Source of the DNA: Rhizobacter sp. Root1238
Lineage (GTDB): Bacteria; Pseudomonadota; Gammaproteobacteria; Burkholderiales; Burkholderiaceae_C
Assembly (NCBI RefSeq): GCF_001425825.1
Contig: NZ_LMDM01000016.1
Span: 1 to 64,000 of the forward strand
Length of the DNA stretch: 64,000 nucleotides
Direction of reading: 5' to 3'
Of this stretch, positions 26,175 through 34,950 are shown in pieces (within the stretch, counting starts at the first letter, position 1; each line of letters opens with the position of its first letter). The translations under genes and the position numbers were made by a program. The notes below the pieces were generated by a model. The model was given only the letters and a program-made list of their open reading frames with translations. It had not been told where the DNA came from and ran no database searches.

Positions 26175-27446
26175 TCACTCGGCGTCGTCGGCGCGCACCG
26201 ACGCACCGTTCTTCAGCGATTCCGGCGGCGACACGACGACGCGCTCGCCGGCCTTCACCGCATCGGGCAGCAGCTTCTGGCCGCCGATGTCGCCGGCCGC
26301 CGGCTTGACGCTGCGCCGCTGCACCCGGCCGTCGGCGACGACGAAGACCACCGTGCCGCCATCGCGCTGGACCAGTGCCTGCGGCGGCACCAGCACGCCC
26401 TTCGGCACCGGCGGTGGCACACCATCGGCTGCAGAGGCCGGCTTCGCACTGAGGAAGGACACGCGCACGCCCATGTCGGGCACCATGCGCGCGTCTTTCT
26501 GCTCGAAGCCGACGCGCACCTTGACCGTCGCCTTGCCGCGGTCGGCCGACGGCACGATCGCGATCACGTGCGCCGGCACGCGCCAGTCGGGGTAGGCGTC
26601 GAGCACCGCTTCGACCGGCATGCCCGGCTTGACCTGGCCGATGTAGGCCTCGCTGACGTCGACATCGACCTCGAGCGAGCCCATGTCGACGATGGTGCCG
26701 ACGCCGGTGCGGGTGAAGCCGCCCCCGGCCGACAGCGGCGAGACGATCTCGCCGACCTGCGCCGCCTTCACGGTGACGACGCCGGCGAACGGCGCGCGCA
26801 CGGTGGTGTAGTCGAAGTTGACCTGGGCCTGCGCGACCTGCGCGCGCGCCGCATCGGATTCGCGCTGGCGGGCCTCGAGCATCGCGGTGGCGCTGGCCAG
26901 CGCGGTGCGGGCCTGTTCGGCGCCCTGCTTCGTCGTCATGCCGCTGGCCGAGAGCTCGTCCTGGCGCCGCGCATCGGCGGTGGCCTGGGCCAGTTGCGCC
27001 CGGGCCTGCGCGACCTGCGCCTGCGTCGACAGCAGGTTGGCCCGCGCGACGTTCAGCGTCGCGCGCACCGCGCCGTCTTCGAGGCGGGCCAGCACCTGGC
27101 CCTTCTCGACGCGGTCGCCTTCCTCGATCAGCACCTCGGTCAGCGTGCCGGTCAGCTGGGTGGAGACGGTGGCCTGGCGGCGCGCGGTGATGTAGCCGGT
27201 GGCCTGCAGGATGGCCCCCGCGCCGCCGCCGGCACGCGGGGCCGTCGCGGCCGCGGTCTTGACGGCCAGCGGCCGGCCGCCGAGGAACCACCAGGCGGCG
27301 CCGCCCAGCAGCGCGAGGACGATGACGGTGCCGAGAAGGCCCCAGACCCAGCGGGGCACGCCCCTTCCTTCGTCTTCACGTTCGCGGTGGTCGATCCGCA
27401 GTTCGTTCAACAGATTCGCGTCGATGTCGCATCCCCTGGTCTGCAA
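26175..27446 (-). CDS. Membrane-fusion protein of ABC exporter (MacA/HlyD-like)
   Basis: A 423-residue periplasmic adaptor. A cytoplasmic N-terminus (LLNELRIDHRE) is followed by one transmembrane helix (residues ~33-55), a split lipoyl domain (GYITARRQATVSTQLTGTL...FAGVVTVKAAQVGEIV), a coiled-coil hairpin (~110-190) and beta-barrel plus membrane-proximal domains. It bridges the ABC permeases to an outer-membrane channel that is not encoded here. It is the first gene of the operon. Confidence 0.9.
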   Translation of the reverse strand: MQTRGCDIDANLLNELRIDHREREDEGRGVPRWVWGLLGTVIVLALLGGAAWWFLGGRPLAVKTAAATAPRAGGGAGAILQATGYITARRQATVSTQLTGTLTEVLIEEGDRVEKGQVLARLEDGAVRATLNVARANLLSTQAQVAQARAQLAQATADARRQDELSASGMTTKQGAEQARTALASATAMLEARQRESDAARAQVAQAQVNFDYTTVRAPFAGVVTVKAAQVGEIVSPLSAGGGFTRTGVGTIVDMGSLEVDVDVSEAYIGQVKPGMPVEAVLDAYPDWRVPAHVIAIVPSADRGKATVKVRVGFEQKDARMVPDMGVRVSFLSAKPASAADGVPPPVPKGVLVPPQALVQRDGGTVVFVVADGRVQRRSVKPAAGDIGGQKLLPDAVKAGERVVVSPPESLKNGASVRADDAE

Positions 27447-27511
27447 GCAGCCGGCGATTATTGTCGAGACGGCGCACGCAAGCCATACCCAAACATTGGG
27501 AGATCCACCAC

Positions 27512-27573
27512 TCCGTTCGGGCTGAGCCTGTCGAAGCCCTGTGCGATGCGGGCAGGCCCTTCGACGGGCTCAG
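27512..27573. repeat. Single REP-like hairpin unit
   Basis: One copy of the unit found in tandem at 8235-8784. The left arm is ttcgggctgagcctgtcgaag and the right arm cttcgacgggctcagg, with a short spacer containing gcgatgcgggc. It lies between the start of the exporter operon and the stop of the flavin oxidase gene on the same strand. It may terminate or protect the oxidase transcript. Confidence 0.85.
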
Positions 27574-27583
27574 GTCCGGAGGG

Positions 27584-29218
27584 TCACTGGTACGGCTGCA
27601 GCTGCGACGCCGTCCACCGCGCGTCGACCACGATCGGTTGCTGCAGCCACTGCTGCAGCCACGCCGGCAGCTCGATCACCGGCCCGATGCCGCCGCCCGG
27701 CGGCATCAGCGGGCCGACCTCCTGCGCGAAGCGGAAGGCGTGCGTCGGGTCGTACTTCAGCTTCACCGCGTACAGCCCGGCCTGCGCATCGGCCCAGTAG
27801 GCGGCGCCGTAGCCGGGCTGGTCCGGCCGCGGGTAGTTCTGGTAGATCTCGCCGTTCCACATCGGCGCCATCAGGTTCATCCAGCCGAGCAGGAAGTCCT
27901 GCGACGCCTGCTTGTGCGCGTCGTCGAACCAGAACACGTCGAGCACCGCGTTGAAGGCCGAGCTGCGGTGCACGAAGGCATTGGCCTGCGGCTGCACCGC
28001 GTTGATCGCGCCGCCGTAGAACTCCATGTAGAAGTAGGTCAGCTCGTTCGGCGCGGTGACGAAATACTGCAGCAGCCCGAGCCACTCGGCCGCCGCCAGC
28101 GGACGCGTCACGTAGCGCGAGGCCTTGTCCTCGCAAGGCATCGGGCTGTCGGGCGGCAGGCACGGCATGCCGTACGGCTGGTCCAGCAAGGCCTTGTTGA
28201 GGTTGTAGTAGCTGTCCATCGCGGTCCACTGCACGATGGCGCCCGGCAGCGCGCACAGCGGCTGGATCGCCGCCTGCCCGTCGGCCTGCGATCCGACATA
28301 CAGCCCGCGCACCATCAGGTACGGCTGCTGAGGCTCCAGCGGCAGCCCGGGCTGCGTGCCGGGCTGGTAGCACAGCGACACCTGGATGTTCAGCGCCTGC
28401 GGCAGGTTCGCCAGCATGTAGCCCGACTGCAGCGCCATCAGCGCACCGGTCGCGTTGGCGAAATCGCCGGCGCTCTGCAGCGGCCAGATCAGCGCCCAGC
28501 CGAACACGTCGCCGAGCGGGCGCAGCTGGTAGCGCACCGACAGCAGCACGCCGAAGTTGCCGCCGGTGCCGCCGCGCATCGCCCACCACAGGTCGGTGTT
28601 CGCCGCGGGGCTCGCGGTGACGACCCGGCCGTCGGCCAGCATCACCCGCATGTCGATCACGTTGTCGCAGTTCATGCCGAAGGTGACCGACGTGAAGCCA
28701 TAGCCGCCGCCCTGCAGGTAGCCGCCGATGCAGACGTCCTGGCATTCGCCGCCGGGCACGTGCAGCCCGGCCTGGTCGAGCGCCAGATCGAGCTTGCTGA
28801 ACGGGCAGCCGGTGCCGACGGTGGCGACCTGCGCCACGGTGTCGATCGTGGCCTCGTTCAGCGCGCTGACGTCGATCAGCACGCCGTAGCCGGCCGAGAA
28901 GCCGGCGGTGCAGTGGCCGCCGGAGCGCACGGTGAACGGCAGGACCACGTCCTGCGCGAGCTTCAGCGCGATCGCCACGTCGCTCTCGACGGCGCAGTAG
29001 ACGATCGCCACCGGGTAGGCGTTGAACACCGGGTTGAAGAGCTGCCGGTCGGCGTTGTAGTCGGGGTCGCCGGGCAGCACGATGTGCCCCTGCAGCGCGG
29101 CCTGCGCCGCCTTCAGCTGCGGCAGCGGGATCGGGTCGAAGGCGCTGGCGGCGAGCCCCTCCCAGTGCCGGAACAGCGCGGTGTCGCGCACGAGTTTGTG
29201 GTTGCGTTGAAGCGACAT
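27584..29218 (-). CDS. FAD-dependent oxidoreductase, berberine-bridge-enzyme type
   Basis: A 544-residue flavoenzyme with the VAO/PCMH FAD domain and a C-terminal BBE segment (RGGTGGNFGVL and AYWADAQAGLYAVKLKYDP). The covalent-FAD histidine is in RSGGHCTAG. The usual cysteinyl attachment site appears as PGGECQDVCIGGYLQGGG, which has additional residues compared with the common CPTVGVGG form, so 6-S-cysteinyl linkage is uncertain. There is no signal peptide. It probably oxidises a sugar or an aromatic alcohol using O2. A hairpin repeat lies 27-93 bases upstream of the start. Confidence 0.86.
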   Translation of the reverse strand: MSLQRNHKLVRDTALFRHWEGLAASAFDPIPLPQLKAAQAALQGHIVLPGDPDYNADRQLFNPVFNAYPVAIVYCAVESDVAIALKLAQDVVLPFTVRSGGHCTAGFSAGYGVLIDVSALNEATIDTVAQVATVGTGCPFSKLDLALDQAGLHVPGGECQDVCIGGYLQGGGYGFTSVTFGMNCDNVIDMRVMLADGRVVTASPAANTDLWWAMRGGTGGNFGVLLSVRYQLRPLGDVFGWALIWPLQSAGDFANATGALMALQSGYMLANLPQALNIQVSLCYQPGTQPGLPLEPQQPYLMVRGLYVGSQADGQAAIQPLCALPGAIVQWTAMDSYYNLNKALLDQPYGMPCLPPDSPMPCEDKASRYVTRPLAAAEWLGLLQYFVTAPNELTYFYMEFYGGAINAVQPQANAFVHRSSAFNAVLDVFWFDDAHKQASQDFLLGWMNLMAPMWNGEIYQNYPRPDQPGYGAAYWADAQAGLYAVKLKYDPTHAFRFAQEVGPLMPPGGGIGPVIELPAWLQQWLQQPIVVDARWTASQLQPYQ

Positions 29219-29244
29219 GCAGAAGTTCCCTGGTTGCGCCCCCG

Positions 29245-29311
29245 GGGCCGGGCTGCGCCCGACCCGCCCCCCACGGGGGTCAAGAGGCTTGGGGCGGCCC
29301 GGCGCCTCTTG
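29245..29311 (+). repeat. Bipartite hairpin repeat, copy 4 (diverged)
   Basis: Hairpin A here is ccccccacggggg (near 29267-29279). Hairpin B has perfect arms caagaggc (29281-29288) and gcctcttg (29304-29311) around the constant loop ttggggcggcccggc. The upstream part differs from the other copies (extra hairpin cggggccgggctgcgcccg). It lies in the 241-base gap between the divergent oxidase and diguanylate-cyclase genes; nothing else is recognised there. Confidence 0.75.
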
Positions 29312-29459
29312 AAGGACGCGGCAGGGTAGGCGATGACCTGCCCCTGCGCAAGGCGCGGTTTCGCGGAAGTTCGCACATTGAATCCGGCGCCGTTTCCGCT
29401 AGCATCGCCGCTGGACTTCCTGGGGCACGACCCCTTCGAACCCGCCACCGACCCAGCGC

Positions 29460-31085
29460 ATGGCAGCCGACGCGTCCACCCGACCCTTGCCTTTGTCATC
29501 GCCCGACGAAGCCCTGGCTGCGGCCTATGCCGCGCTGGACGACGGCCACGTGCAGGCGGCCCGCAACATCGTGCAGGCGGTGCTGAAGAGCGCGCAGGGC
29601 GTCGACCTGCACGTCGAGGCCCGCGCACTGTCGTGCCTGGCCCATTGCGACCGCGTCACCTCCCGCCTGCGGCGCGCCGCCGAAACCAGCCGCCGTGCCG
29701 TGCAGATCTTCGAGCAGCTCCGCGACACGCAGGGCGAAGCCAACGCGCTGACCACCCTCGCCCACGTCTGCATGCTGCTCGGCCGCAATGCCGAGGCCGT
29801 CGAGGCGGCGCTGCTGTGCGTGCGGCTGTGCGACAAGCTGCCGCTGCAGGCGCAGACGGTGCTCGCGCACAACTGCCTCGGCCTCGCCTGCTCGTGGAGC
29901 GGCGACCACGACCGCGGCGATGCCTCGCTCGAACTCGCGATCCAGGCCGCGCGCCGCTGCGTGCCGCCGGTCAGCATCTACCAGCCGCGCCTGAACCAGG
30001 TGTGGATCGAGGCGTCGCGCCTGCTCGACGAGCGCTACCAGAGCGGCCGCATCGCCAGCCTCGCGCGCCTCGAGAGCCTGATGCGCGAATGCCGCGAGCT
30101 CGAACTCGCCGGCAACGGCCTCGCGGTGCTGCCGGGACTGCAGGCGATGGCGAAGACGATCTCGCTCGCCTCGTCGGGCGTCCTGGCGACCTGGCAGGGC
30201 GACCTGGCCGCCGCCCGGCTCGCGATCGACGCGGCCGCCCGCTCGCTGACCGGCACGATGACCTGGCTCGACTCGTTCGTGCGCTGGTGCACCGCCGAGC
30301 TGGCGATGGCGCAGCGCGACTGGGAGACGGCCGAGCGCGAGCTGATCGAGATGCGCGAGATGGCGCTGGCCGTCGAGCACGAACAGCTCGCCTGCCGGGC
30401 GCACCTGGTGCTCGCGCAGGTCTTCGAGCTGCAGGGCAAGCACATGCTGGCGCAGCGCGAGCACCGCGCGCTGCGGCGCCGCGAGCAGCGCGTGGTCACC
30501 GAAGGCATGAGCAGCCGCGAATCGATGGTGGCCTGGCAGCTCGGCGCGCGCCAGAGCGAACGCCACCTGCAGCAGGCGCTGGTGGTGTCGAAGCAGTTCG
30601 AACGCTGGTCGCTCGAAGACGCGCTGACCGGCCTCGCGAACCGCCGCCATGTCGAGCAGCAGCTGGCCGGGCGGCTGCAGACCCTGCAGGCCGAGCAGCG
30701 CCCGTTGACGGTCGCGATGGTCGACGTCGACAAGTTCAAGTCGGTCAACGACCGCTTCACGCACAGCATCGGCGACCGCGTGCTGAAGACCATCGCCGCG
30801 CTGATGGCCTCGCAGGTGCGCGACGGCGACCTGCCGGCGCGCTGGGCCGGCGACGAATTCGTGATCCTGTTCCCCGACACCACCGAGGACGAGGCGCGGC
30901 CGGTGTGCGAACGCATCCGCGCGGCGGTCTCGGGCTTCGACTGGGAGTCGATCGCGCCGGGCCTGCGGCTGTCGGTGAGCATCGGGCTCGGCGAAGCGCG
31001 CGAAGGCGATACGATCGAGTCGGCGCTGCACCGCAGCGATGCGTCGATGTACCGCGTCAAATCGACGGAATCGACGCACGCCTGA
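29460..31085 (+). CDS. TPR-GGDEF diguanylate cyclase
   Basis: 541 residues: about 350 residues of helical TPR-like repeats (for example ARALSCLAHCDRVTSRLRRA and ANALTTLAHVCMLLGRNAEA), a coiled linker, then a GGDEF domain from residue ~385 (EDALTGLANRRHVEQQL). The active site is AGDEF at about residues 463-467, a functional variant in known cyclases. An RxxD inhibitory site lies exactly five residues before it (RDGD). It makes cyclic di-GMP and should be product-inhibited. There are no membrane helices, so the input is a cytoplasmic partner bound by the TPRs. Confidence 0.92.
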   Translation: MAADASTRPLPLSSPDEALAAAYAALDDGHVQAARNIVQAVLKSAQGVDLHVEARALSCLAHCDRVTSRLRRAAETSRRAVQIFEQLRDTQGEANALTTLAHVCMLLGRNAEAVEAALLCVRLCDKLPLQAQTVLAHNCLGLACSWSGDHDRGDASLELAIQAARRCVPPVSIYQPRLNQVWIEASRLLDERYQSGRIASLARLESLMRECRELELAGNGLAVLPGLQAMAKTISLASSGVLATWQGDLAAARLAIDAAARSLTGTMTWLDSFVRWCTAELAMAQRDWETAERELIEMREMALAVEHEQLACRAHLVLAQVFELQGKHMLAQREHRALRRREQRVVTEGMSSRESMVAWQLGARQSERHLQQALVVSKQFERWSLEDALTGLANRRHVEQQLAGRLQTLQAEQRPLTVAMVDVDKFKSVNDRFTHSIGDRVLKTIAALMASQVRDGDLPARWAGDEFVILFPDTTEDEARPVCERIRAAVSGFDWESIAPGLRLSVSIGLGEAREGDTIESALHRSDASMYRVKSTESTHA

Positions 31086-31148
31086 GCGGCCGGCGCCATC
31101 GAGCCGCCCCTTCCCTTTCCCTTTCCCCCCTCCTCTCATTCCATCCCC

Positions 31149-32081
31149 ATGACACGACGCCCCTTTCTCGCCAGCGCGCTGGCCGTGCTGCTGATCAGCC
31201 TGTCCGCCTGCGGCGGCGACGGCGACGAAGCCGGCCATTCGCCCGGCAACAACGGCCCGAAGCTGCTGTTCGTGCCCGACAAGGCGCACAACGTCGTGGG
31301 CGCACTGACGACCTTGTCGCCGGTCACCGGCACCACGATCGACACCTTCGGGTTCAACGCGTTCGCGGGCGACAACCTGCAGTACGACCCGGTGCGCGAC
31401 GAGCTGTACGGCGCGACCGCCGCCGGCTCGCCGCTGCAGGTCAGCGTGTCGGTCTACGGGTCGGCCAGCAAGGGCTCGGCGGGCGCCGCGCTCGGCCGCT
31501 CGTTCAAGCTGCCGGCCGACGTGGTCCGCGCGAACTGGCTGACGCTCGACCGCGCGAGCGGCACGCTGTACATCGCCGCGACCCGCCAGGGCGACAGCTC
31601 GCTGCTGGCCTACAAGAATGCCGCGACGCTGAGCGGCACGCCGACGCCGGACCGCAACCAGGCGTTCAGTGGCGGGCTGCTGCAACCGGCCTTCGACTTC
31701 ACGCGCGGCATCATCTACGCCGGCACGGCGCGGCTCGACCTCGCCACCGGTGCGCAGATCGTCACGCTGCCGGGGCTGCCGGCCGGCGGCACCTCGGCGG
31801 CGATCGATGCACAGCGCGACATGCTGTACCTCGCCAACTCGATCGACAACACGCTGCGCGTCATCGCGCAGGCCAGCACCGCCAATGCCGCGATCGTCGC
31901 GACGCTGCCGCTGAACAACATCCAGTACGTGACGGTCGACCCGGCGAACGACCGCCTGTACGCGAGCGTCCTGGCGACCGCCTACGTGTTCGAGAACGCC
32001 AGCGCGATCCGCGGCAACAGCGCGGTGGCCAGCACCGTCACGTCGGCGGGCGCCACGCTCGGCGGGGTGGCGTTCCGCTGA
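31149..32081 (+). CDS. Lipoprotein with beta-propeller-like repeats
   Basis: 310 residues with a lipobox LISLSACGGDG at ~residue 20 and a Gly/Asp-rich linker. About five repeats follow that carry YDPVRDELYGAT, LDRASGTLYIAAT, DAQRDMLYLAN and VDPANDRLYAS motifs, typical of blades of a YncE-like beta-propeller. Probably anchored in the outer membrane. The function is unknown. It follows the diguanylate cyclase by 63 bases and converges with the CPBP protease gene with no gap. Confidence 0.8.
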   Translation: MTRRPFLASALAVLLISLSACGGDGDEAGHSPGNNGPKLLFVPDKAHNVVGALTTLSPVTGTTIDTFGFNAFAGDNLQYDPVRDELYGATAAGSPLQVSVSVYGSASKGSAGAALGRSFKLPADVVRANWLTLDRASGTLYIAATRQGDSSLLAYKNAATLSGTPTPDRNQAFSGGLLQPAFDFTRGIIYAGTARLDLATGAQIVTLPGLPAGGTSAAIDAQRDMLYLANSIDNTLRVIAQASTANAAIVATLPLNNIQYVTVDPANDRLYASVLATAYVFENASAIRGNSAVASTVTSAGATLGGVAFR

Positions 32082-32954
32082 TCAGCGGGGCAGCAGGTAG
32101 GGGTAGCTGAACCCGACGAAGTGCACCGCGTTGACCGCGAAGTGCACCGCGATGGCCGCCTCGATGCGCTGCGTGGCCTGCCACGCAGCGCCATAGCCGA
32201 GGCCGGCGATCGTCGCCAGCCCCACCAGCGCCGCCCCGCCGCCGGCATGGGCCGCGCCGAACAGCAGGCTCGCGACGATCAGCGACAGCCACTTCAGCGC
32301 CGGCCGCTCGCGCACCGGCGACCAGTTCGCCAGGCTGTGCTGGATCACGCCGCGGAAGAACATCTCCTCGAGCACGCAGGTCGCGAGCAGGATCTTCAGC
32401 AGGTGGCCGGCAGTGAACCACGGCCACTTCGGATCGAGCGCGACGTGCCCCATCGCGAGGCCCAGGCCCATGACCACCGCGGTGGTGGCGGCCATGATGA
32501 GCAGCACGGGCGGTGCGATCCGCTTCACCTCGGCCCAGGTGGCGATGCGCCGGCCGTAGAACGCCAGCAGCACCAGGCCCGCGATGCCGGCATCGAAGCG
32601 CAACGCCAGGCGCATTGGCGGCGCGCCGGCACTCACCACGGTGTCGCCGACGAACACGAAGGGCACGAAGCCCGGCAGTTTCGAGATCCCGAGCGCGAAG
32701 CACAGCAGCACGACGCCGAGCTTCGCGGCGCCACGCAGGCCGCCCTGCCCGGCCCGCACCGAGACGACCGCCAGCGCCAGCAGCACGGCCACCGCCACGA
32801 GGGCACGGCCGTCGACCTGGTGCTGGACGGCGGCCGACAGCAGCGCGCCGGCCAGCAGCAGCGGCCAGGCCGCGACGCGGCCCCACGGTGTGCGCATCGC
32901 GGGGATCCAGACCGCTAGCACCGCCAGCCCGAGCAGCAAGGTGCTGAGCAACAT
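32082..32954 (-). CDS. CPBP-family intramembrane metalloprotease (CAAX-like)
   Basis: A 290-residue membrane protein with about eight hydrophobic segments. The CPBP motifs are intact: EEMFFRG (motif 1), LLFGAAH (motif 2) and HFAVNAVHF (motif 4). In bacteria these proteases process or inactivate membrane proteins or bacteriocin peptides. The start at 32954 was chosen where the first helix begins. Divergent from the DUF6928 gene. Confidence 0.9.
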   Translation of the reverse strand: MLLSTLLLGLAVLAVWIPAMRTPWGRVAAWPLLLAGALLSAAVQHQVDGRALVAVAVLLALAVVSVRAGQGGLRGAAKLGVVLLCFALGISKLPGFVPFVFVGDTVVSAGAPPMRLALRFDAGIAGLVLLAFYGRRIATWAEVKRIAPPVLLIMAATTAVVMGLGLAMGHVALDPKWPWFTAGHLLKILLATCVLEEMFFRGVIQHSLANWSPVRERPALKWLSLIVASLLFGAAHAGGGAALVGLATIAGLGYGAAWQATQRIEAAIAVHFAVNAVHFVGFSYPYLLPR

Positions 32955-33065
32955 CTTCTTTCTCCCTGTGCTGTCCGGCCGGCAGTCTCGCACGTGCCCG
33001 CGGGTCGATCGGCCGGCAGACGAGAAGGCAGAATCGCCGCTTCCGATGATTCGAGGAGGAAGCGC

Positions 33066-33701
33066 ATGGGAGCGAAGACGTGGATGCTGGCCATCCTGGA
33101 GGCCGATGCGCGGGAGGTGCTGGCCGCCCGGCCGATGCTCGACCGCGACGCCGCCGCACGACTGGCTGCCGAGCTGTTTCCGCACGAGGCGCAACAGGCG
33201 CTGGGCGACGCCGACCTGTCGTCCACCAACCCGCCTGACGAGTACCTGCACATCGGGTGCTTTCCCGGGGTCTCGATCGTGGCGGCGATCGATTTCGCGC
33301 TCGACCGACCGAGCGAGTTGCCGCCGCATTTCCTGCAGGTGGCGGGGTCGCGAACCGTGGTGCTGCATGCGATGCACAGCGTCGTCGACTGGTTTGCGTT
33401 CGCCGTCTGGCGGGACGGAAAGCTCGAGCGTTCGCTGAGCCTGGCGCCGGACAACGGCATCGTCGAGAACATCGGGCCGCCGATGGCGTTCGAGCTGCCG
33501 TTCTGGAACGGCGAACACCCTGCCGTGGACCCCGAAGACGACGACGAGGACGAGCCGCCATATCCCTTCCCGTTCCACCCGCTCGAACTGGGCGAAGCGG
33601 CGCTGTCCGAATTCTTCGGCTACCAGCTCGAAGGCATCTTCGACGCCACGCTGCTGGATCCGGAGACGGTGCCACTGGCGCGCTACGAGCGAATTAAATG
33701 A
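33066..33701 (+). CDS. DUF6928-like protein
   Basis: 211 residues beginning MGAKTWMLA, the usual start of DUF6928 proteins. It has conserved segments EYLHIGCFPGVSIVAA and DWFAFAVWRDGKLERSLSL. A strongly acidic patch (DPEDDDEDE) lies near residue 155. The start at 33066 has an excellent aggagg site. The function is unknown. It precedes the TetR gene by 25 bases on the same strand. Confidence 0.8.
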   Translation: MGAKTWMLAILEADAREVLAARPMLDRDAAARLAAELFPHEAQQALGDADLSSTNPPDEYLHIGCFPGVSIVAAIDFALDRPSELPPHFLQVAGSRTVVLHAMHSVVDWFAFAVWRDGKLERSLSLAPDNGIVENIGPPMAFELPFWNGEHPAVDPEDDDEDEPPYPFPFHPLELGEAALSEFFGYQLEGIFDATLLDPETVPLARYERIK

Positions 33702-33726
33702 ATATTTGCTCGGCTATGATGCCCCA

Positions 33727-34299
33727 GTGAAGCTCAAAGACGACGACAAGCTGCAGGCCATCGCGCAGGCGACATTCACGCTGGTCGAGCAGACCGGCCT
33801 GAGCGGCCTGACGATGGCGGCGATCGCGCGCGAGGCCGGCATTGCCACCGGCACGCTCTACGTCTACTTCGCGTCGAAGGAAGAGTTGATGGTCGCGCTC
33901 TACGAGCAGGCCAAGACCGACACCACCGCCAGCCTGATGCTCGGCGACGATGCGGCCGCACCGTTTCGCAGCCGCTTCGAGCACCTGTGGCGCAACTGGC
34001 TCGATCACCGGCTGACGCATTACGCGCAGATGGTCTTCATCGAGCAGTACTACAACTCGCCCTGGTTCAGCGAGGCGAGCCGCAGCCTGTCGGCCCGGTT
34101 GAGCCAGGGCTGGATGACGGTCTTCGAGGCCGCGAAATCGCAACAGATCGTGAAGGACGTGCCGACGCCGATGTTGATCGCCAGCTTCGGCGGCTCGGTG
34201 CGCGAGACCGCCAACATGCTGCGCGCCGGCACGCTGCCGAACGACGACGCCACGCGCACGATGGCCTTCGGGCTGTGCTGGGACGGCATCAAGCGCTGA
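33727..34299 (+). CDS. TetR-family transcriptional regulator
   Basis: About 190 residues. The N-terminal HTH is LTMAAIAREAGIATGTLYVYFASKEELM; the C-terminal ligand domain has aromatic residues (FIEQYYNSPWF). Start uncertain: GTG 33727 is preferred, though the frame is open to a TTG at 33706. A TATGAT -10-like box lies at 33714-33719, so the transcript may have almost no leader. The gene lies 166 bases before iorA on the same strand, and may regulate it. Confidence 0.85.
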   Translation: MKLKDDDKLQAIAQATFTLVEQTGLSGLTMAAIAREAGIATGTLYVYFASKEELMVALYEQAKTDTTASLMLGDDAAAPFRSRFEHLWRNWLDHRLTHYAQMVFIEQYYNSPWFSEASRSLSARLSQGWMTVFEAAKSQQIVKDVPTPMLIASFGGSVRETANMLRAGTLPNDDATRTMAFGLCWDGIKR

Positions 34300-34378
34300 G
34301 CATCGAAACGCCGACGATCCGGGTCGGATAACCCTTCATTCCCGCTCGGCTATCGGATTCGCCACACACTCCGCCCGC

Positions 34379-34407
34379 TTGACGAATACCGACCCCGGGT
34401 CTATCGT
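34379..34407 (+). promoter_or_regulatory. Candidate sigma-70 promoter for iorAB
   Basis: ttgacg (34379-34384) and tatcgt (34402-34407) are separated by exactly 17 bases, lying 59 bases before the iorA-like ATG. The fit to TTGACA/TATAAT is good for a GC-rich genome. Start of transcription would be near 34414. Confidence 0.5.
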
Positions 34408-34465
34408 TTAGCCGAATTTCCGTTCACCCAAGAAGTCCAACCCCACCCCAGGGAGCCCGCCAGCC

Positions 34466-34939
34466 ATGAGCACGCTCAACATCAACGGCCAAAGCCGCCA
34501 GGTCGATGCCGACCCGTCCACCCCCATCCTCTGGGCCCTGCGCGACACGCTCGGCATGACCGGCACCAAGTTCGGCTGCGGCCAGGCGCTGTGCGGCGCC
34601 TGCACCGTGCACCTGAACGGCCAGGCGATCCGTTCGTGCGTGACGCCGATCTCCGCCGCCGCCGGCCAGAAGATCACCACCATCGAGGCGGTGACCGCCG
34701 GCACCGACAAGGTCGGCAAGGCCGTCCACGAGGCCTGGGTCAAGCACGACGTCGCGCAGTGCGGCTACTGCCAGAGCGGCCAGATCATGTCGGCCACCGC
34801 CTTCCTGAAGACCGTGCCGCGCGGCACGGTGCCGACCGAAGCCGAGATCGATTCGGCCATGGCCGGCAACATCTGCCGCTGTGGCACCTATGCGCGCATC
34901 CGCGCCGCCGTCGCCGACGCCGCCAAGTCGCTGGCCTGA
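34466..34939 (+). CDS. iorA: [2Fe-2S] subunit of molybdenum hydroxylase (IorA-like)
   Basis: A 157-residue small subunit of the xanthine-oxidase family. The plant-type cluster is GCGQALCGACTVHLNG with a later Cys in RSC, and the second cluster is CGYCQSG plus NICRCGTY. It carries electrons from the molybdenum subunit encoded 11 bases downstream. Like isoquinoline 1-oxidoreductase it works with a single large subunit and no FAD subunit. It may hydroxylate an N-heterocycle or oxidise an aldehyde. Confidence 0.92.
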   Translation: MSTLNINGQSRQVDADPSTPILWALRDTLGMTGTKFGCGQALCGACTVHLNGQAIRSCVTPISAAAGQKITTIEAVTAGTDKVGKAVHEAWVKHDVAQCGYCQSGQIMSATAFLKTVPRGTVPTEAEIDSAMAGNICRCGTYARIRAAVADAAKSLA

Positions 34940-34950
34940 AGGAGCCCACC